Positions 1 through 12,825 of a stretch of DNA of 64,000 nt are shown here, piece by piece. The notes under the pieces are model-generated. The model saw nothing but the letters and a program-made list of their open reading frames with translations, had not been told where the DNA came from and searched no databases. Source of the DNA: Prunus persica (lineage: Eukaryota; Streptophyta; Magnoliopsida; Rosales; Rosaceae); contig NC_034015.1 of assembly GCF_000346465.2 (NCBI RefSeq), positions 21,204,462-21,268,461 of the forward strand, written 5' to 3'. Every line of letters begins with the position of its first letter. Positions within the stretch are counted from its first letter, which is position 1. The position numbers were made by a program, and so were the translations under genes.

Positions 1-180
1 TTTGGTTTCGACTTTCGTTTGCTACATTTCATTTGGTGGCGACCGTACGTTTTGAGTTTGAGAAAAAGGCACGAGTGTCCGCTGATACCGCAAAGCCACA
101 GATCGAACTAAAACCTCAAAGAATCTTTGTGCTCTCTCTTCATCAAGCTCCGTCAGATTCAATATCCATCTTTGCTTACT

Positions 181-2010
181 ATGGGCAAGAGGAAGCTGCC
201 CTCTGATCACAGCCAGACCCACCCTCCCCCTTTCTCTCCTCATCCTTCGGGTACGCTTCTTTTTTCTGTTCTTTGAAAATGCGCTGAAACCAAAGAAAAA
301 TGAAAGAAACCAACCTTTTTCTTGTTCTTGCATCATCATAGCATATTGTACTCATCAATTATGATAAAAACTCGACCTTTGCTCTTCTTTTAATTAAATA
401 ACGCTAAAAGAATTGGGGGCCTTGCTCAATTGAGCCAATTTTGTTGTGGTAAGAGGTGAATGATGCTTATCCTTTAATCAATGTTACGAATTTTTTCTGG
501 GTTTCTTTGTTACTCTGTCATTTGGGTTAATGGGGTTTTCTTTTTTCTTTTAGTTTTCTAGTTGATCAATTACTAAATGAATGGGGCTCTGTGTTGGATT
601 TGCTTTATTAGATATTTCAGAAATGCTGAAATCACAATTTTCAATTTCTGTTTTCTACCAATTCGTCTGGCCTGATCCCAGCTTCAGAAAAAAAAATTCT
701 ACCAAAAAAATAGTTTCTTGATTATGTTAGAGAACTAAATGATTTTAAGAAGGATACATTGCCACTTTCATTTTATCCAAGTAAGTGAAATGTGAATGAT
801 GTTTTCCTTTTCTTTTAAGATCTTGCAGACATCATGCCATGTTCTTCGGGAATGGAATTACTGTCACAAGAGGTTAGCTGTGCTTTTCCTATTCATGTTA
901 CCAATATGATTTCTGGTCAACATTGCAACTTTTTTATTTTATATTTCTTCCTTTTCATGCATTAGGAGAGAGAGTTATTTTTAATCTTTAATCTTTTTTT
1001 TTTTTCTTTCCAGAAACCTTTGCATTCTGTTGATTCTGGCGAACAACTAAAGTCCCTGTCATCTGTACTGGACTCTACGGATAGTTCTTTGAAGCTACTA
1101 AACGCCCACCCTTCTGTTGCACAGCAGCATCATCCAAGCCTTGGCCGATCAACCTTCTTTAAACGCTCACGTCATCACTATGCCCATCAATACTCTCGCC
1201 GTAACTCAGGCAATCTTGCTAACACATCAACTTCTCGTGGAAAAGGAGTACCTTTACGTGATGATAAGCTCTCTTATAAGTTGGCTACTCAAAGCAACTC
1301 CGAGTCCAGACGTCATTCAGGTTTGATATTTGTTTGTCCTCTTTTTCTTCTGTATCTTCGGTTCAACTTCCAAATACCTCTATGAAGTTCCTTAGTTTTG
1401 ATGGAAGGTTTCGAGCATTAAGACAATGGAAGCTCTAGAATTATCACAACCAAAATAATGCTACATGGATGAATGGAGCATTTTTAACGAGCTTATGTTT
1501 TCGGGATATTATTTCCTACTTAGAATCATAGGAATTTACTTATTTTGTGCTCAGTTTCGTTCATTGAGCATGACTTTTCTGGAAGGATTCTGTGATAACT
1601 GTTTTTGAGATATATTTTCTTGTTCATTTCTTCTGCAGCTTGACATCTGTAGTATTGTCTTTTTGATGCATTGACTTTGTTTTTCCAATTTTTCCCCAGA
1701 AATTAGGGAAAACCCCTTTCTTCGGCAACCCAGAATTAGGTCTAGTTACTTGACAACCGATGCTGCATCACCTGATCCGGGGAAGATGGTATGTGAGATT
1801 TGTGAGAAGCTGTTGAGGCGTAAACCTTTCTTACTTGGTAGCACGCTGTCTTCCACTGAAGTCTCTGTTGTGGCGGTTTTAGGTTGTGGCCATGCTTATC
1901 ATGCAGATTGTTTGGAGCAGAAAACAAGTTTTGAAGATAGACGCGACCCGCACTGTCCGTTGTGTCTTGGATTGTTGCCCAAGGTTGAAGATTCAAGAGA
2001 GCAGGTCTAG
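181..2010 (+). CDS. RING-H2 zinc finger protein, 243 aa, 4 exons
   Basis: Exons 181-250, 829-872, 1014-1320 and 1700-2010 join in frame with GT-AG introns to 243 codons plus stop. The ATG at 181 is the first in its frame after an in-frame TAA near 109, so the window begins in the 5' leader. The C-terminus carries a complete C3H2C3 ring: C172, C175, C203, H205, H208, C211, C226, C229, with the CGHAYHADC core. The first 140 residues are Ser/His/Arg-rich and show no domain I recognise. By family knowledge a RING-H2 of this kind is probably an E3 ubiquitin ligase binding an E2, but substrate and location are unknown. No signal peptide or membrane segment is seen. Confidence 0.8.
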
Positions 2011-3067
2011 GGAAGGTGGTGATTGGATTGGAAGCCTTTGAGGCAGAAACCGTAATTTCTTGGTAGCACCTGTCTTTTGCTGAACTCTGTGGCAACTTTT
2101 GTTTGTGGCCATCTTTCATGGCAGACTTGGGGCACAATACAAGTTGGAAGAAAGATGCAACCCGCCTCGTCCTGTGTGTGGGCCTGAGGTTCAAGGTTCG
2201 AGAAGGCAGGAATAGTTTGCAGAGTCTGCAACTTTACTCCATTAATAGCCTAGTACTGACTATCTAGATGAGAGGTCCACAGTAAGAAATATTGGAAGCT
2301 TTTGAGCAGACTAACTATGACAGACAAAAACTCTCGGTTTGATACTGTTAATGTAGTTTGTATGAAGTAGTTAATGACTGTTTTTTATGCCTGGCAGTTA
2401 GGGGAAGCAACTTTGTGGTCGTGTAATTTTCTAATGCTAGTTCATGTCATTTTCTGGATGCCATTAATAATATAATTTGTACATTCGTCTTACATGGATT
2501 TGTCTTTGAATTTTCTGCAGTATACCAGTTATCGAAAATTTGCATAGACACGAGACTGCTCCTTTCCTGTTACGAATTTCTTAAATCTTCAACTTAATTT
2601 AATGGGATATTGACCTTGCAAGATGTGTCTTTTTCTTTATAAAAAAAAAAAAATCAAGGTTTAGACTTTCTCAAAAGCAAAACAAACAAAAACAATTGTT
2701 TGCCCAACGCTGGGGAAGAGACAGATGCGGCTCTAGAGGTCCCAGCAATGGCTGGAGCAGAGACCTCTAGCCTTGTCCAAACACGATTGCAATCCTTTCC
2801 ATCCTTCGCAAGATTGCCAAGTATATGTCCTGTAACATTATTCTCACTACTATACATTTCACGAACTTGACAATTCAAAGTTTCAAAAGCTGTATATGAA
2901 TATAAAATTATAGGCTAATTGAAGAACAAAAGAACTCAACCACAAATCTAAGGGAGTTCGGGAAACTGTTGATCACCACTCTACGCATTCATAATAAACA
3001 AGCATCCAAGTTATTATGATCAAAGATTACATGGAGGATGCACAGAGCAATACATACACAAGAGGAC
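2011..3067. other. convergent 3' ends, no gene seen
   Basis: This stretch lies between the RING gene (+) and the MUSTANG-like gene (-), which point toward each other. It should hold both 3' untranslated regions; the polyadenylation points cannot be fixed by eye. A 13-base A run sits near 2641. Only short shadow reading frames are present. Confidence 0.5.
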
Positions 3068-5975
3068 CTATGGGGTTGGGGTGGTGGGTGCCTTGCACGT
3101 TGCTTTGTTATGCCCAACTTCCTTGCACCTAGCGCAAGTAACTGTCCTTGTGATCACACCCTTTGTTCTGGTCTGCTTTTTCTTTTCTTGGTTTTGTGGC
3201 TTGGAGATGAATGGAGGAAGTACATGCAGAGTCTCTAAGTCAATTGTGTCACTATCCAAGGGCTGGAAAGGGACCGATGGGTTTATAGATTCAGAATACG
3301 TCAACTGAAAGTTGTTGGCTTTAAAGTATCTTGAACAATAATCATATACATTCCTACCAGTGCAGTTAAAGACGGCAATAGCATGACAGCAGGGTAGGCC
3401 GGTTGCTTTCCATTTCAGACAGCTACAGTCCCATTTATCAATATCCACAACATTGATGGAGTCCTTGTGAACCTCAAAAAGAGTATCAGATGAAAATAAG
3501 ACTTTAAGACCATATGCTTGAAGAGTTTCTTGTCGCAACTTTTCCTCCTTGGATGGAGTGAGCTTTGTAGGCCATGTACTTGAATCTGTTCGACGAGTGT
3601 TTATCAACTCCATCAGCTTACAACTTAGCACTTCGATCTTCCGTGCTATGGGTAACTCCCGTACTTCCTCTATCCACTTGATGTATGTCTCTGCAACGTC
3701 GGATGTCACATGGTTATAGTGCTCACCTTTAAATAATGCATTTGTCCAACATTCTGGTTCAATTTGCAGGACCCAGTCATAAGCCTGTGAAGAAACCCTT
3801 CTAATTTGATCAGTACTTGTTTTAAAACCATCAAGTCGGACTGCATGGGCTGCAGCCACAAAATTGATTGGCAACGAACCCTTCCCATCTCCATGGAATG
3901 GACCCTTCAAGTTTTTCTTAAAGCTTTCCAGAAGGCGGTGCAATGAGTAGCCATGGTGGGCATTCTCAAATACCTCAATCACTGATTTCTTAAGTCCCTT
4001 CTCTCTATCAGAGACAAAAGTTAAGGATTGTGAGGTTGAAACCACCGACCTTAACTGCTCCAAAAACCAACGCCAATTATCATCATTCTCAACATCTACT
4101 ATAGCAAATGCAACTGGGAAAACACCGTCATCTCCATCCAAAGCTGTAGCAGCAAAAAAAGTCTCATGGTATTTTGATTTTAAAGATGTAGCATCAAGGA
4201 AAATAATGGGGCGACAACCATTCTGAAAACCATGTATTGAAGCATGAAAGCAAACAAAGAGACGTTGAAATCTCCTATCATCACCAGTGAAAAGCGTAAT
4301 ATTACTACCAGGATTTGCCTCTGCCATCTTCTCACAAAACCTAGGTAACTGGTTATATGCCTCTCTATATGAACCCAGAAGTAGCTCCCTAGCATCTTCA
4401 ATTCCACGCCATACTTGAGTATAGTTCACCGCAATCCCAAAATCCTGAAGAATGCCATTGGCAAGTTCTTTTGGCTTGAGATGTGGGCTGTCTAGTAATC
4501 TGTCTTTTATGATGCTTACCAACCAACTTTTAGTCGGATGATAAGATTTCCAGAACTCCCTTCCACATGTATGTATTTTGTTCATATTCTTTATCCTAAA
4601 CCTTTGAACAGATGAGTCCCATGATGCGTGAATTCTCCAGGAACAGCCTTCAGCTATACATCTGCCACTTGCACGGTTAGTATCATTCTTTTTTAACCTA
4701 TACATAAAACGATGAGCAATGGCATATTTTTGCAGTGCATCACGAAATTCTTTAACACTTTTGAATTCCTGTCCAACCCCAGTGATACCATCTTTCCATA
4801 ATGTGACTAGTTTTTCAGGTGGAACATCATTTGATTGCCCTAGAGTATCCTGTATAGGGTCACTGCTATTACTACTATCTTTACAGGGAAGGGTATCTTG
4901 TTTCTGACCCACATCATCAGTTTCTGCAGTAGTATTGTGGCTAAGAATATTCTTCTTCCGGGGCATAACTTTTCTTTTCTCCCCAACATGGTCAGTGACA
5001 GCAACAATGGTAGGACCATCAGCACCAATTTTCCAAGCAGCAGTGCGTCTTCGCTTCTTAACAGTATCAGCAGGGGTAGCGTTCATATCAAATTCATTCG
5101 AGCTGTGGACATTTGCATCAGCCGTTACAGTAACGGGATCAGATGGAATGGAACTAGGAACATCCACTCCACTTGGGCTTTGGGTTCTTTCTTCGACAGA
5201 CATGACAGAGCCCGTTTGTTTTGATAGAGGAAGAGGGGCAGGGACAACTGGGATGGCATTGGCAGCTGCAGAACCCACTGCAGATTTAACATCAGTTGGT
5301 ACTGTAAGAGGACTAGAGTGTAAAGCAGCAGCTGAAGTAGTGGAGGCGGCAACAGGGGTCACAGATTCAGCCAGTTTTATCCCACATGCCCTGCAAGTGA
5401 TAATTTAAACTATCAATGCAAGAACAACTTGCAAAAGTGCTGCAATCACCAGTCAAAATTCTTCAGTTACAGTATGGGGGGACTGTCCTCATTTCCTTAA
5501 AAGCCAGGAAATCATGATAGCAAGGCCATTATGCTTTTTTATGAAATGACGACAGTATACCTCTTTACCTGAACTGGATTTAGCAGTAATTTCAGGAAAG
5601 TAGATGCAACTAGACAAAACAAAAGAAATACCTTCTTTGTGTGCTTAAGGCTTCACTGTCAAAACCTGCTTTCCCCATGACAAAAACATCAGCAGTTACT
5701 GATTTCCCATGGAACTCATACATCCTTTTTAGGTCCTTATCATTGGATAAAGTGATAAGAGTTCGCGTATTTCCTGGGAGAAAATACTTCATGGATATGG
5801 ATTTATATTCTAAATTCAACATTTCAGCCAATTTAAACTTGAGATCATCAAATACGGTTTCAAGATTGATATCTACTGCATGTGCCTCTCCACCCGTATA
5901 TGACATGGATCCATCATCCTTTATGACGAATTCACCACCAGACTGGCAGATTAAGATAAGCTTTGTCCTCGCCAT
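3068..5975 (-). CDS. PB1-domain MUSTANG-like domesticated MULE transposase, 888 aa
   Basis: Two coding exons, 5975-5632 and 5390-3068, join through a split AGG codon. I chose the ATG at 5975 (MARTKLILICQSGGEF) over one five codons upstream because PB1 domains of this family start there. Order: PB1 domain (residues 1-100), low-complexity Ser/Thr/Pro linker with KKRRR, MuDR-type DNA-binding domain (about 323-390, C/C/H/C ligands), MULE transposase core (D514 in LDATSLK, D576 in SDREKGL), SWIM finger (C770, C772, C782, H784) and C-terminal CCHC knuckle (C867-C880). No terminal inverted repeats are seen next to it. An intact long frame, an added PB1 domain and a normal leader fit the MUGB class of domesticated transposases, which in Arabidopsis affect growth and reproduction. 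An autonomous MULE is less likely. Confidence 0.85.
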
Positions 5976-7095
5976 CACAAGGAACTTCAAAGATTCGAAT
6001 AAAAGGAATTAAAAACCAGTATACAATTACACTAAATTTACTACAATCTAATAAGATGTACCTAAAAGCTATTTCAAAATGCATTCATAAAGCTGGTGCA
6101 GAAAAAGATTTCACCATTATAGCACTAGTTCATCGTGTGCGTGCTTGACTTTAGACAACTTATAGCTACTTTCTACAGCTTGTGTGCATATACATCGAAA
6201 AAACCATAAAAAGATTTCACCATTATAGCACTAGTTCATCGTGTGTGTGCTTGACTGCAGACAACTTAGCTACTTTCTACAGCTTCTGTGCATATACATC
6301 GAAAAATCATCGCCCCAAAGAACCTGCTTTGCAAACATATGCAGGCACGAAAACAAAGCAAAAACCCAGTTCAAAACAATAATGGAAGCAGCACATTAGC
6401 ATTCACATAAAAATTATTGATAAAGAAAATTGACATAAAATATTACAGTATCGAAATGATCATAAAAGAGCATGTCGGTTATCATCTGAGCCCAACTTTA
6501 CATCAAAACGACGCCAAAATCAGTGTATTCACGGCGAGTCAACGGAAAACAGTTTAAAGAAAGTCAACAAATCCAACCCCGATGAGCATTTAATGAGCAA
6601 TCTAACTTAAGTAAGCTCCTTTTTCCCGGAAACCCTGAATTCTAAGTCCAAGATCATGACTTTAAACCAAAAACCCACACCCAAGATTATAAGCACACTA
6701 ACATTTATTGAATTGATTACTAATTTACTAGGACATGAAATTTATTTGTTACCAACTTGCCAGAAACACAGTATTGGGAGAAAGAATTTAACTCTTTGCT
6801 GTGAGGAGAGAGAAGAAAGAGCTTACCAGAAGAGGAGGTGCAGGGTGTGATGAAAACCCTAAATTTTGGGGCCTTCTGGAAATAATGATAAAACAGGTGG
6901 ATGATTAAAGACTTGGAGCATAGAAAGGGAAGGGTGTGATAGAAATGTAAGTAAAAAACTGGGCCTGAGAAATGTCAAAAGAGGCTCCTTTGGGATTTAG
7001 GGGAATTTGGTTGAAAGGAGCCAAAGGGAAATGCGCTTGGATGCAGCACCAGTGCAAGCTTGGAAGCTGGACCATGATTCTATGCTATCCACGTG
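5976..7095 (-). promoter_or_regulatory. leader exon, leader intron and promoter side of the MUSTANG-like gene
   Basis: A GTAAGC donor on the minus strand at 6826 closes a probable non-coding first exon (roughly 7060-6827), and an acceptor just upstream of the ATG near 5988 would end an ~840-bp leader intron. The non-coding exon is inferred from the splice sites only. Bases about 6410-7095 are present again at 47930-48580, fused there to RNA polymerase pseudo-exons. Confidence 0.5.
6102..6308. repeat. ~105-bp direct tandem duplication in the leader intron
   Basis: Two adjacent copies begin with AAAAAGATTTCACCATT (about 6102 and 6208) and run through CATATACATCGAAAAA. They differ by a few substitutions and small indels, so the duplication is not very recent. 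Confidence 0.75.
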
Positions 7096-8038
7096 GCCTT
7101 AATAAAACATCATTTCTCACTACCAAAAAAGAAAAACGAAAAGGAGTCTAAAGTCAAGTAGGAAGAAAAAAAAGACCTTAGATTAATGATTTTAAGTTGG
7201 AACTTTTATGTAGGGATGGTTGGGTTTGAATTGGATTGATTTCACTTTAAAATTGTGATTAAATCAATTATAATATAATGATTTCATTTCAAAAAAACAT
7301 AATTAGTAATGAAAATAATTAAATCAAGCTAAGATACTATTTAATTACTAAAAAGATAATTTTAAAAAAATATTGACATAAAGATACTAAGTTTATATTT
7401 ATTTTTGTAAAAACACACCTATATTCATTGAGTTCTATGATGTTGATAAGCGCTTTCCTGCTTGGGGCTTTTGGGGAAGGACAGTTAATGGTACTGTATC
7501 GCATTGCTTCAACTTGAATGGGAGTGCAAGTGACGTTTGTTTGCAAACTCATTCAGTACATCTAAACGTCTGTATTGTTTAGCCCTGTTAGTAACTTGTT
7601 TGTTCATTTTAATTAATCGGGATTAATGTAAAAGGTGGGCAGATTTCTGTTGTTCAAGGTCTTTTGGAAGAGCATGCGTTCCATGGACATGAAGCCACTC
7701 ACCTTCCATGCAGCAAGCCAACCATCTACATCATAGGTTCGTTCTTCTTTACAGATGCAGTAGTTCAATCTCAAGAATCTGTTCATTATGAAACATGTTA
7801 CTAGGGATTAATTTCAAAGTGCTTTATCAGTGCACACAAACTCCTACAACATCATGAAAAAAAAGACTTAAAACAACTCAAGCTGCTTTCATTGGCCACG
7901 TCATGAATAAATTGAATAATTTCCCAGTTACAAATATATACATAACATTGGGAGAAATTAGTTTCAGAACTGAATTACATGAAATAAAAAATAAATAAAA
8001 ATTATTGAGCTATTCATTTCTCTTAACGAAAAACATAA
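7096..8038. other. AT-rich intergenic region
   Basis: Between the divergent start of the MUSTANG-like gene and the 3' end of the patatin gene. A short + strand reading stretch near 7625-7735 could be a gene remnant, but I cannot assign it. Nothing else is supportable. Confidence 0.4.
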
Positions 8039-10235
8039 CTACAAGGACTTATGTGAGAGCAAAGCAGCATTTTCGTGAACGACCACCCTCTTCCTCCGAG
8101 CCCTCTCCTCAGAGAGAATTTTCGCCATCCTACATGATCATGCAAATTAATGGACAAAACAAAAGTAATAAGTAAGATAATTTATTGAATTTACACATCT
8201 TAAATGAGAATAAAAGAGCAAATGTGTACCTCTCGAGAGCCACTTCATTTGTAACCTCAGGATGAACAAGCTCGAGTTTACCGGTACCAAAATTCAATCT
8301 CAAAACGGGTTTCTTCAACAATGCCTCTCCAACTTTTACAAGATCATTCAAGTTTTCTTCGGTGGCAATATCCACAGAAGCCAATGTTCCACTTAGTGTA
8401 TCGTCCTGCATTCATTTCCAATTACATGCTTAGTTTGTGTTGTACATAATTTAGGCGCATGTATTTTGATTCTGTGTACATATACTTAACATAAAAACAA
8501 ACAAACGACCACTTGACATTTATCTCAATTTTATTGTGTTACCTGAATTCGGAGGTAATTGCCTTTAGACTGAAGAGCTTCAAAAAAGGAACCACTGTAG
8601 AACGCAACCATGTCACTATTTACTCTAGTAAGAAGATCCACCAGTGGAGCCGAACGATCTTTTCCGATCAGCCAATCCAGAGCACCCCAACAAGCTGCTT
8701 TTTTGGCATCGTACTTCTTCTCAGATGTCATACCAGTCCCCAGTGATATAAGTAAGACCCGCTCATGGATGCCAGTGTTGCCCTCCTGCATGTCTGTTTC
8801 CGATTCGGTTATACCAACCATGGCCTACCCCCCCAAAAAAAAAAGGGTAAAAAATTAATTAATGATCATATATATGAATTATTCAGATGCAAATTAAGTT
8901 TTTGAAATTGGGTCACATCAATATTACCGGGTTATTGGCAGCAATTCCACCATCAACGAGATTGAATTCTCTTGATTCGCCTGTTGAAGTTGTGGTAGTA
9001 AATTGATGAGGTGGAAGGTAGGCTGGGGCTGCTGAAGTTGCAACACATATATCCGACATCAAAGCATCTAGGCTGGGATCCTTTTTCAACTGAAATCATG
9101 ACCAACATATATACACAAAATCAAGAATTATTTACAAAAAGAGAAAACCAAGAATTAAATTATATACACATGTGTTCCAATTAGGATATAATTAATAAAC
9201 ATACCATATGGCTGGAGAAAATAACTGGATGTCCTTGCTTTATATCAGTAGCTGTGATTGCAACGTTAGTCAACATGTCATGCAAATGTTTGTCTCCTAG
9301 TATTTTCTTCAACAGCTTACGTAAATACTTCCCATTATATTTGGGCCTTACTAAACATTTCAAATACTGTATGATTTTGCCAATGCGAGAGCTGCTGCAC
9401 AAGGAATCAAAATTAATTATTGTTACTCGTTATGCATATAAAAGGTACGTAGTGCAAGACTCTCTGTCAACAATTAACTATACGTACCTGGGTTGGGGGA
9501 AGATCTTTGGGCAGTGTTGGCGATAAAAGGAGACGATATCTTTTGCAGCATATAAGGGGCGATTATTTTTATCTGGGGTAGTAAGCATGGATGCCATAAG
9601 GCCACCTGTGCTCGTCCCTACAACCCAATCAAGATAATCTGCAAGCCTTACATGATCACCATCTATCTTCTGCATATAGCAAACAAGTAAAACAAAATTA
9701 GTCGTATTAGATTACAAACCAAAAAAAAAAAAGAAAAAAAAAAAGAAGAAGAATGATAAACACACTAATATCAAATTGTGACTAATGAAATAAACATGAT
9801 AGTTAGGTATAGCACTACGTAATGACATGACTCGTTTACTCATATTATAATACGCGTATTTATTTATATATTGCTATACGTGCACATTCGATAAAAGTGA
9901 CCACTAATAAATTAACTGCAAAAAACGCAATATATATGTACATAGCGGCATGCATGCAGTGGTAATGTGGTATGATAAAATTTTGGAGCACTTGGTGACA
10001 AAATGCAGATCGGGCTCATATTTTAATGAAAGAAATATTGTTTGGTGAACAAAATTTGATATTATAAATTGCTCAAAATAGAGTTCTAGTTTTGATTATT
10101 TACCTGAAGCTTAGACTCTAGGAATGCAAGCATAACTCCTGGAATAATCCCTCTTATTCCACCTCCATCAATAGAAAGAACAGTGGTGAGACTTCCGTTA
10201 GCGCGACCATGAAGGGATGATTTTGTTTTCTCCAT
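8039..10235 (-). CDS. patatin-like lipid acyl hydrolase, 404 aa, 7 exons
   Basis: Exons 10235-10104, 9669-9488, 9394-9205, 9089-8928, 8824-8543, 8405-8230 and 8129-8039 join in frame to 404 codons plus stop; exon 3 could instead start at 9391 (one Ser fewer). The ATG at 10235 gives the usual short N-terminus before the oxyanion motif DGGGIRG (23-29). The nucleophile elbow GTSTG has Ser64 and the dyad Asp is D214 in DGG, spacing close to potato patatin. Patatins hydrolyse galactolipids and phospholipids to free fatty acids, often in defence or storage. No clear signal peptide is seen from this start; an in-frame upstream ATG at 10277 would add a hydrophobic stretch ([14 protein letters not shown]), so secretion or vacuolar sorting is not excluded. 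Confidence 0.88.
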
Positions 10236-10714
10236 GAGTGAGAGATTCAAGAGAAGACAATGCACAAGACTTAACAACGAAAACTAGAGAGCGATTGATT
10301 TGACGTTGCAAGAATCTCAAAAGGAAAGCTTTGCAAGTTATGGGATTAACCAATTGAGTTGTGGGGCTTTATATAGTGATATTTCCCTCTGTGAGCAGGA
10401 GATTTTAGTTTCCGTGTTTATATTCTAAGTTGTATTTACTTTCCTTTTTGTATAGTTCCTATTGTAATTAGGACTTCTTTCCTATATTGTTAGCATTTCC
10501 TACACAGACAAGTTTATATAAAAACACCTCACGTGTTAAAAGAGTCATGCTTCCTTAACTAGTCTCAACGTTGCTCACTTCTACATTTTCTGTCAACATA
10601 CAAAGCCCAAAGTATTTTTAGTTCCGTTGAAGTTTAGGAGAAAAAGAGAGATGTCTTGAACTTGATGATCAATTGTAATGCTATTTCTTTAAATAAATAA
10701 AAAAAGAAAAAGAA

Positions 10715-10925
10715 AAACCGAGTATGGCCGGATATACTAATTCTTTAAAAAAATTGGCAAAACATAGTATAGCCGGGCGGCTATACTATTTCTTTAAAAA
10801 AAATTTAAAAATAAAGTATGACCGCGCGGATATACTATTTCTTTTTAGAAATTAAAAAATGGAGTATCGCCGCTCGGTATACTATTTCTTTTTAAAAAAA
10901 ATTTAAAACCAAGTATAGCCGCCGT
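10715..10925. repeat. palindromic ~50-bp tandem repeats, copy B
   Basis: Four to five degenerate units, each with a core near AGTATAGCCG..CGGCTATACT, followed by ATTTC and an A/T-rich spacer. The core is its own reverse complement. The same family is at 45702-46045, also beside a polymerase pseudogene. Confidence 0.75.
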
Positions 10926-11388
10926 TTCTTGAAAAAAATTTGCTCCGTTTGGATAGAGTCCACAAAATTAGTTCCGACGGCCTTGCTGCCTTGCGTTTGC
11001 CTCCCAAAAAATTGTTCCACATTAGAGAACTTGTGAACATCTTTGAATTTCAATAGAAGCGTCTCCTTTACTGTACATGGGTCGCTTCTAAAATAGAGCC
11101 AGATCATTAACACTGAAGATGATCACCACCGTATCAGAATCACAGACTTGCTGACCATGGGAATCAAAATTTGTCCTTTCACTATTCACAAAAGGAACCT
11201 TTTAGGCTTCTGTTTTCCAGTTCAACTTGCTGCCCCTATCCAAATGAACTCTTAACAAAGCTTCTTGATCAATTTGGGGGTATCCAAATGTACTCTTAAC
11301 AAAGCTTCTTGGAAAATTTGGGGTTGCATATGATGCAAGTGACAAAGCTTTCTGCATATTGTTATCATCGCTGCTCATGGCTGGAAAT

Positions 11389-11924
11389 TCAGTTGAAGAA
11401 GTATGGAGATTCTAGAACCTGTTGCAAGTCAAAGTCGCCTCTTTCTGGGAATGGAGGAAAAGTCAATGCTGGATATGATGCTTGGAAACTTTCAAGCAAC
11501 GGGGAAGAGGCAGAGCTATCAAGAAATCAATGGAAATAAACAAATAGTTTAATTCAGGTCTACATATAAAATGTGTGTAAAGCAACTTTCTAAATGCAAG
11601 TTCTCTACAAGTTAGGGAGAAGCTGAATATAGTCTTTCAATGCAAAAGTTTTCTACAATGAAGACGCATTCGTAAGTTCTTAAACTTCTCCTTGAAACCT
11701 TGTGAGGAGACATCAAAACAAACTTAAGTAGCCTTGAGAAATCATTGTCTCAAATACAAGTCATTCCACCCAACTTGCTTTTAAACAAGCCAGAGAAAGA
11801 TCTGAATTCAAGAGGAGACCCAATTTCCGGAAGAGAAACAGGACGTAGTTCACTTACATTTCTCGAAGTATCGCGTTCATTTGGCCCACATCACATGCAT
11901 GAGTCCAGAAGGAATCATGCACCC
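11389..11924 (-). pseudogene. 3' remnant of a phage-type organellar RNA polymerase (RPOT), copy B
   Basis: Two exon remnants are readable on the minus strand. The upstream one (11924-11858) encodes [13 protein letters not shown], a hallmark of the single-subunit T7-like polymerases of plant mitochondria and plastids, but is shortened relative to copy C. The last exon (11515-11389) reads [16 protein letters not shown], then [19 protein letters not shown] and stop, the normal enzyme C-terminus. All N-terminal and palm exons are missing, so no polymerase can be made. An ~30-bp segment containing AACTCTTAACAAAGCTTCTTG is duplicated at 11248-11310, just downstream. Confidence 0.8.
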
Positions 11925-12221
11925 CTGCAAGCATATTTTAACACATATGTGAGACTTCAAAACATACTTCAACATGTAAGTGAGAACTAAAACCAACATA
12001 CTTCAAAAGAGACTTTGTTTTGATGAATCCTCTACAGAGCACTTCAGCAGGGTGTAGGTTCCAATATCTTCTGACAAAAGTTCAATAGTTTAGGAAAATT
12101 GCCTTCTTCCAATTTTTTTTGGGTCAGTGTCTTATCTTCATATTTGAAAACCATTACACTGAAATTTTGGTTTTGAGCATGTATTTTACATCAATGACTA
12201 ACAGTATATTTCAATCCCAGT

Positions 12222-12312
12222 CAGTGTATTTGACGGAGAGTGAACTGCAAACAGTTTAAAGAGAGTCAAACAAATCCAACCCCGATGATCATCCAATGAG
12301 CAATAGCGAACA
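12222..12312 (-). repeat. fragment of the MUSTANG-like gene leader, joined to the RPOT remnant
   Basis: About 90 bases match 6515-6602 and 48010-48092, including AAACAGTTTAAAGA and CAAATCCAACCCCGATGA. Compared with copy C, the intervening polymerase exons have been deleted at this junction. Confidence 0.7.
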
Positions 12313-12353
12313 ACATTGGAATGTTCAAGCTTGCACAACGCATGAACTTTCCT
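12300..12353 (-). pseudogene. possible protein-kinase exon fragment
   Basis: After a plausible acceptor (TTTAG) the minus strand reads RKVHALCKLEHSNVVRYC. This resembles the alpha-C to beta-4 part of Ser/Thr kinases (E-x-L-x-x-L-x-H-x-N-I/V-V-x-Y). It is only about 18 residues and runs directly into the leader fragment next door. The family cannot be fixed. Confidence 0.3.
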
Positions 12354-12825
12354 AAACAATCCAAGCATGTCACATTTAAAATAAGAGTTAATTATAATAT
12401 AATATGAGAAGTGCACATGATCATAATATATATATATTTTTTTTTTAAAAGTCAAATACTTAATGACTATCTCAAAACTCAACTACCTAAAATCCGAAAG
12501 GTATCTGGAAAACTGGATATGTAAAAAAAAGAAAAAATAATAATCTTTGTTAGGAGAAAGTACTTGTTCAATTTATAGTTTGCACCTCTAGGCTTACCTT
12601 CTCATTATTAAGGATAGGACTCCGAATCATGCATCCCGAAATAGGACATGTCATCTCCTCCATGCTGGATAAGCACCAAGAAATTAACACCATTAATTGG
12701 ACAGATTATAAATCAGTTTTTTATTTATTTAATTTATTTTACATGTGGCAAGGTTTGACTGGTTATTTGAAATTGTTATCATTTACCTTCCGCACCTGAT
12801 TGGACTCCAAAATGTTGAATACTCA

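Noticed and set aside
22..339. Minus-strand 105-codon frame at the window start
   Set aside because: Shadow of the leader and first exon of the RING gene, with no domain and low-complexity Arg/Lys content.
10715..10925. CRISPR-like array of palindromic repeats
   Set aside because: Eukaryotic setting, degenerate units, A/T-rich low-complexity spacers and no cas genes.
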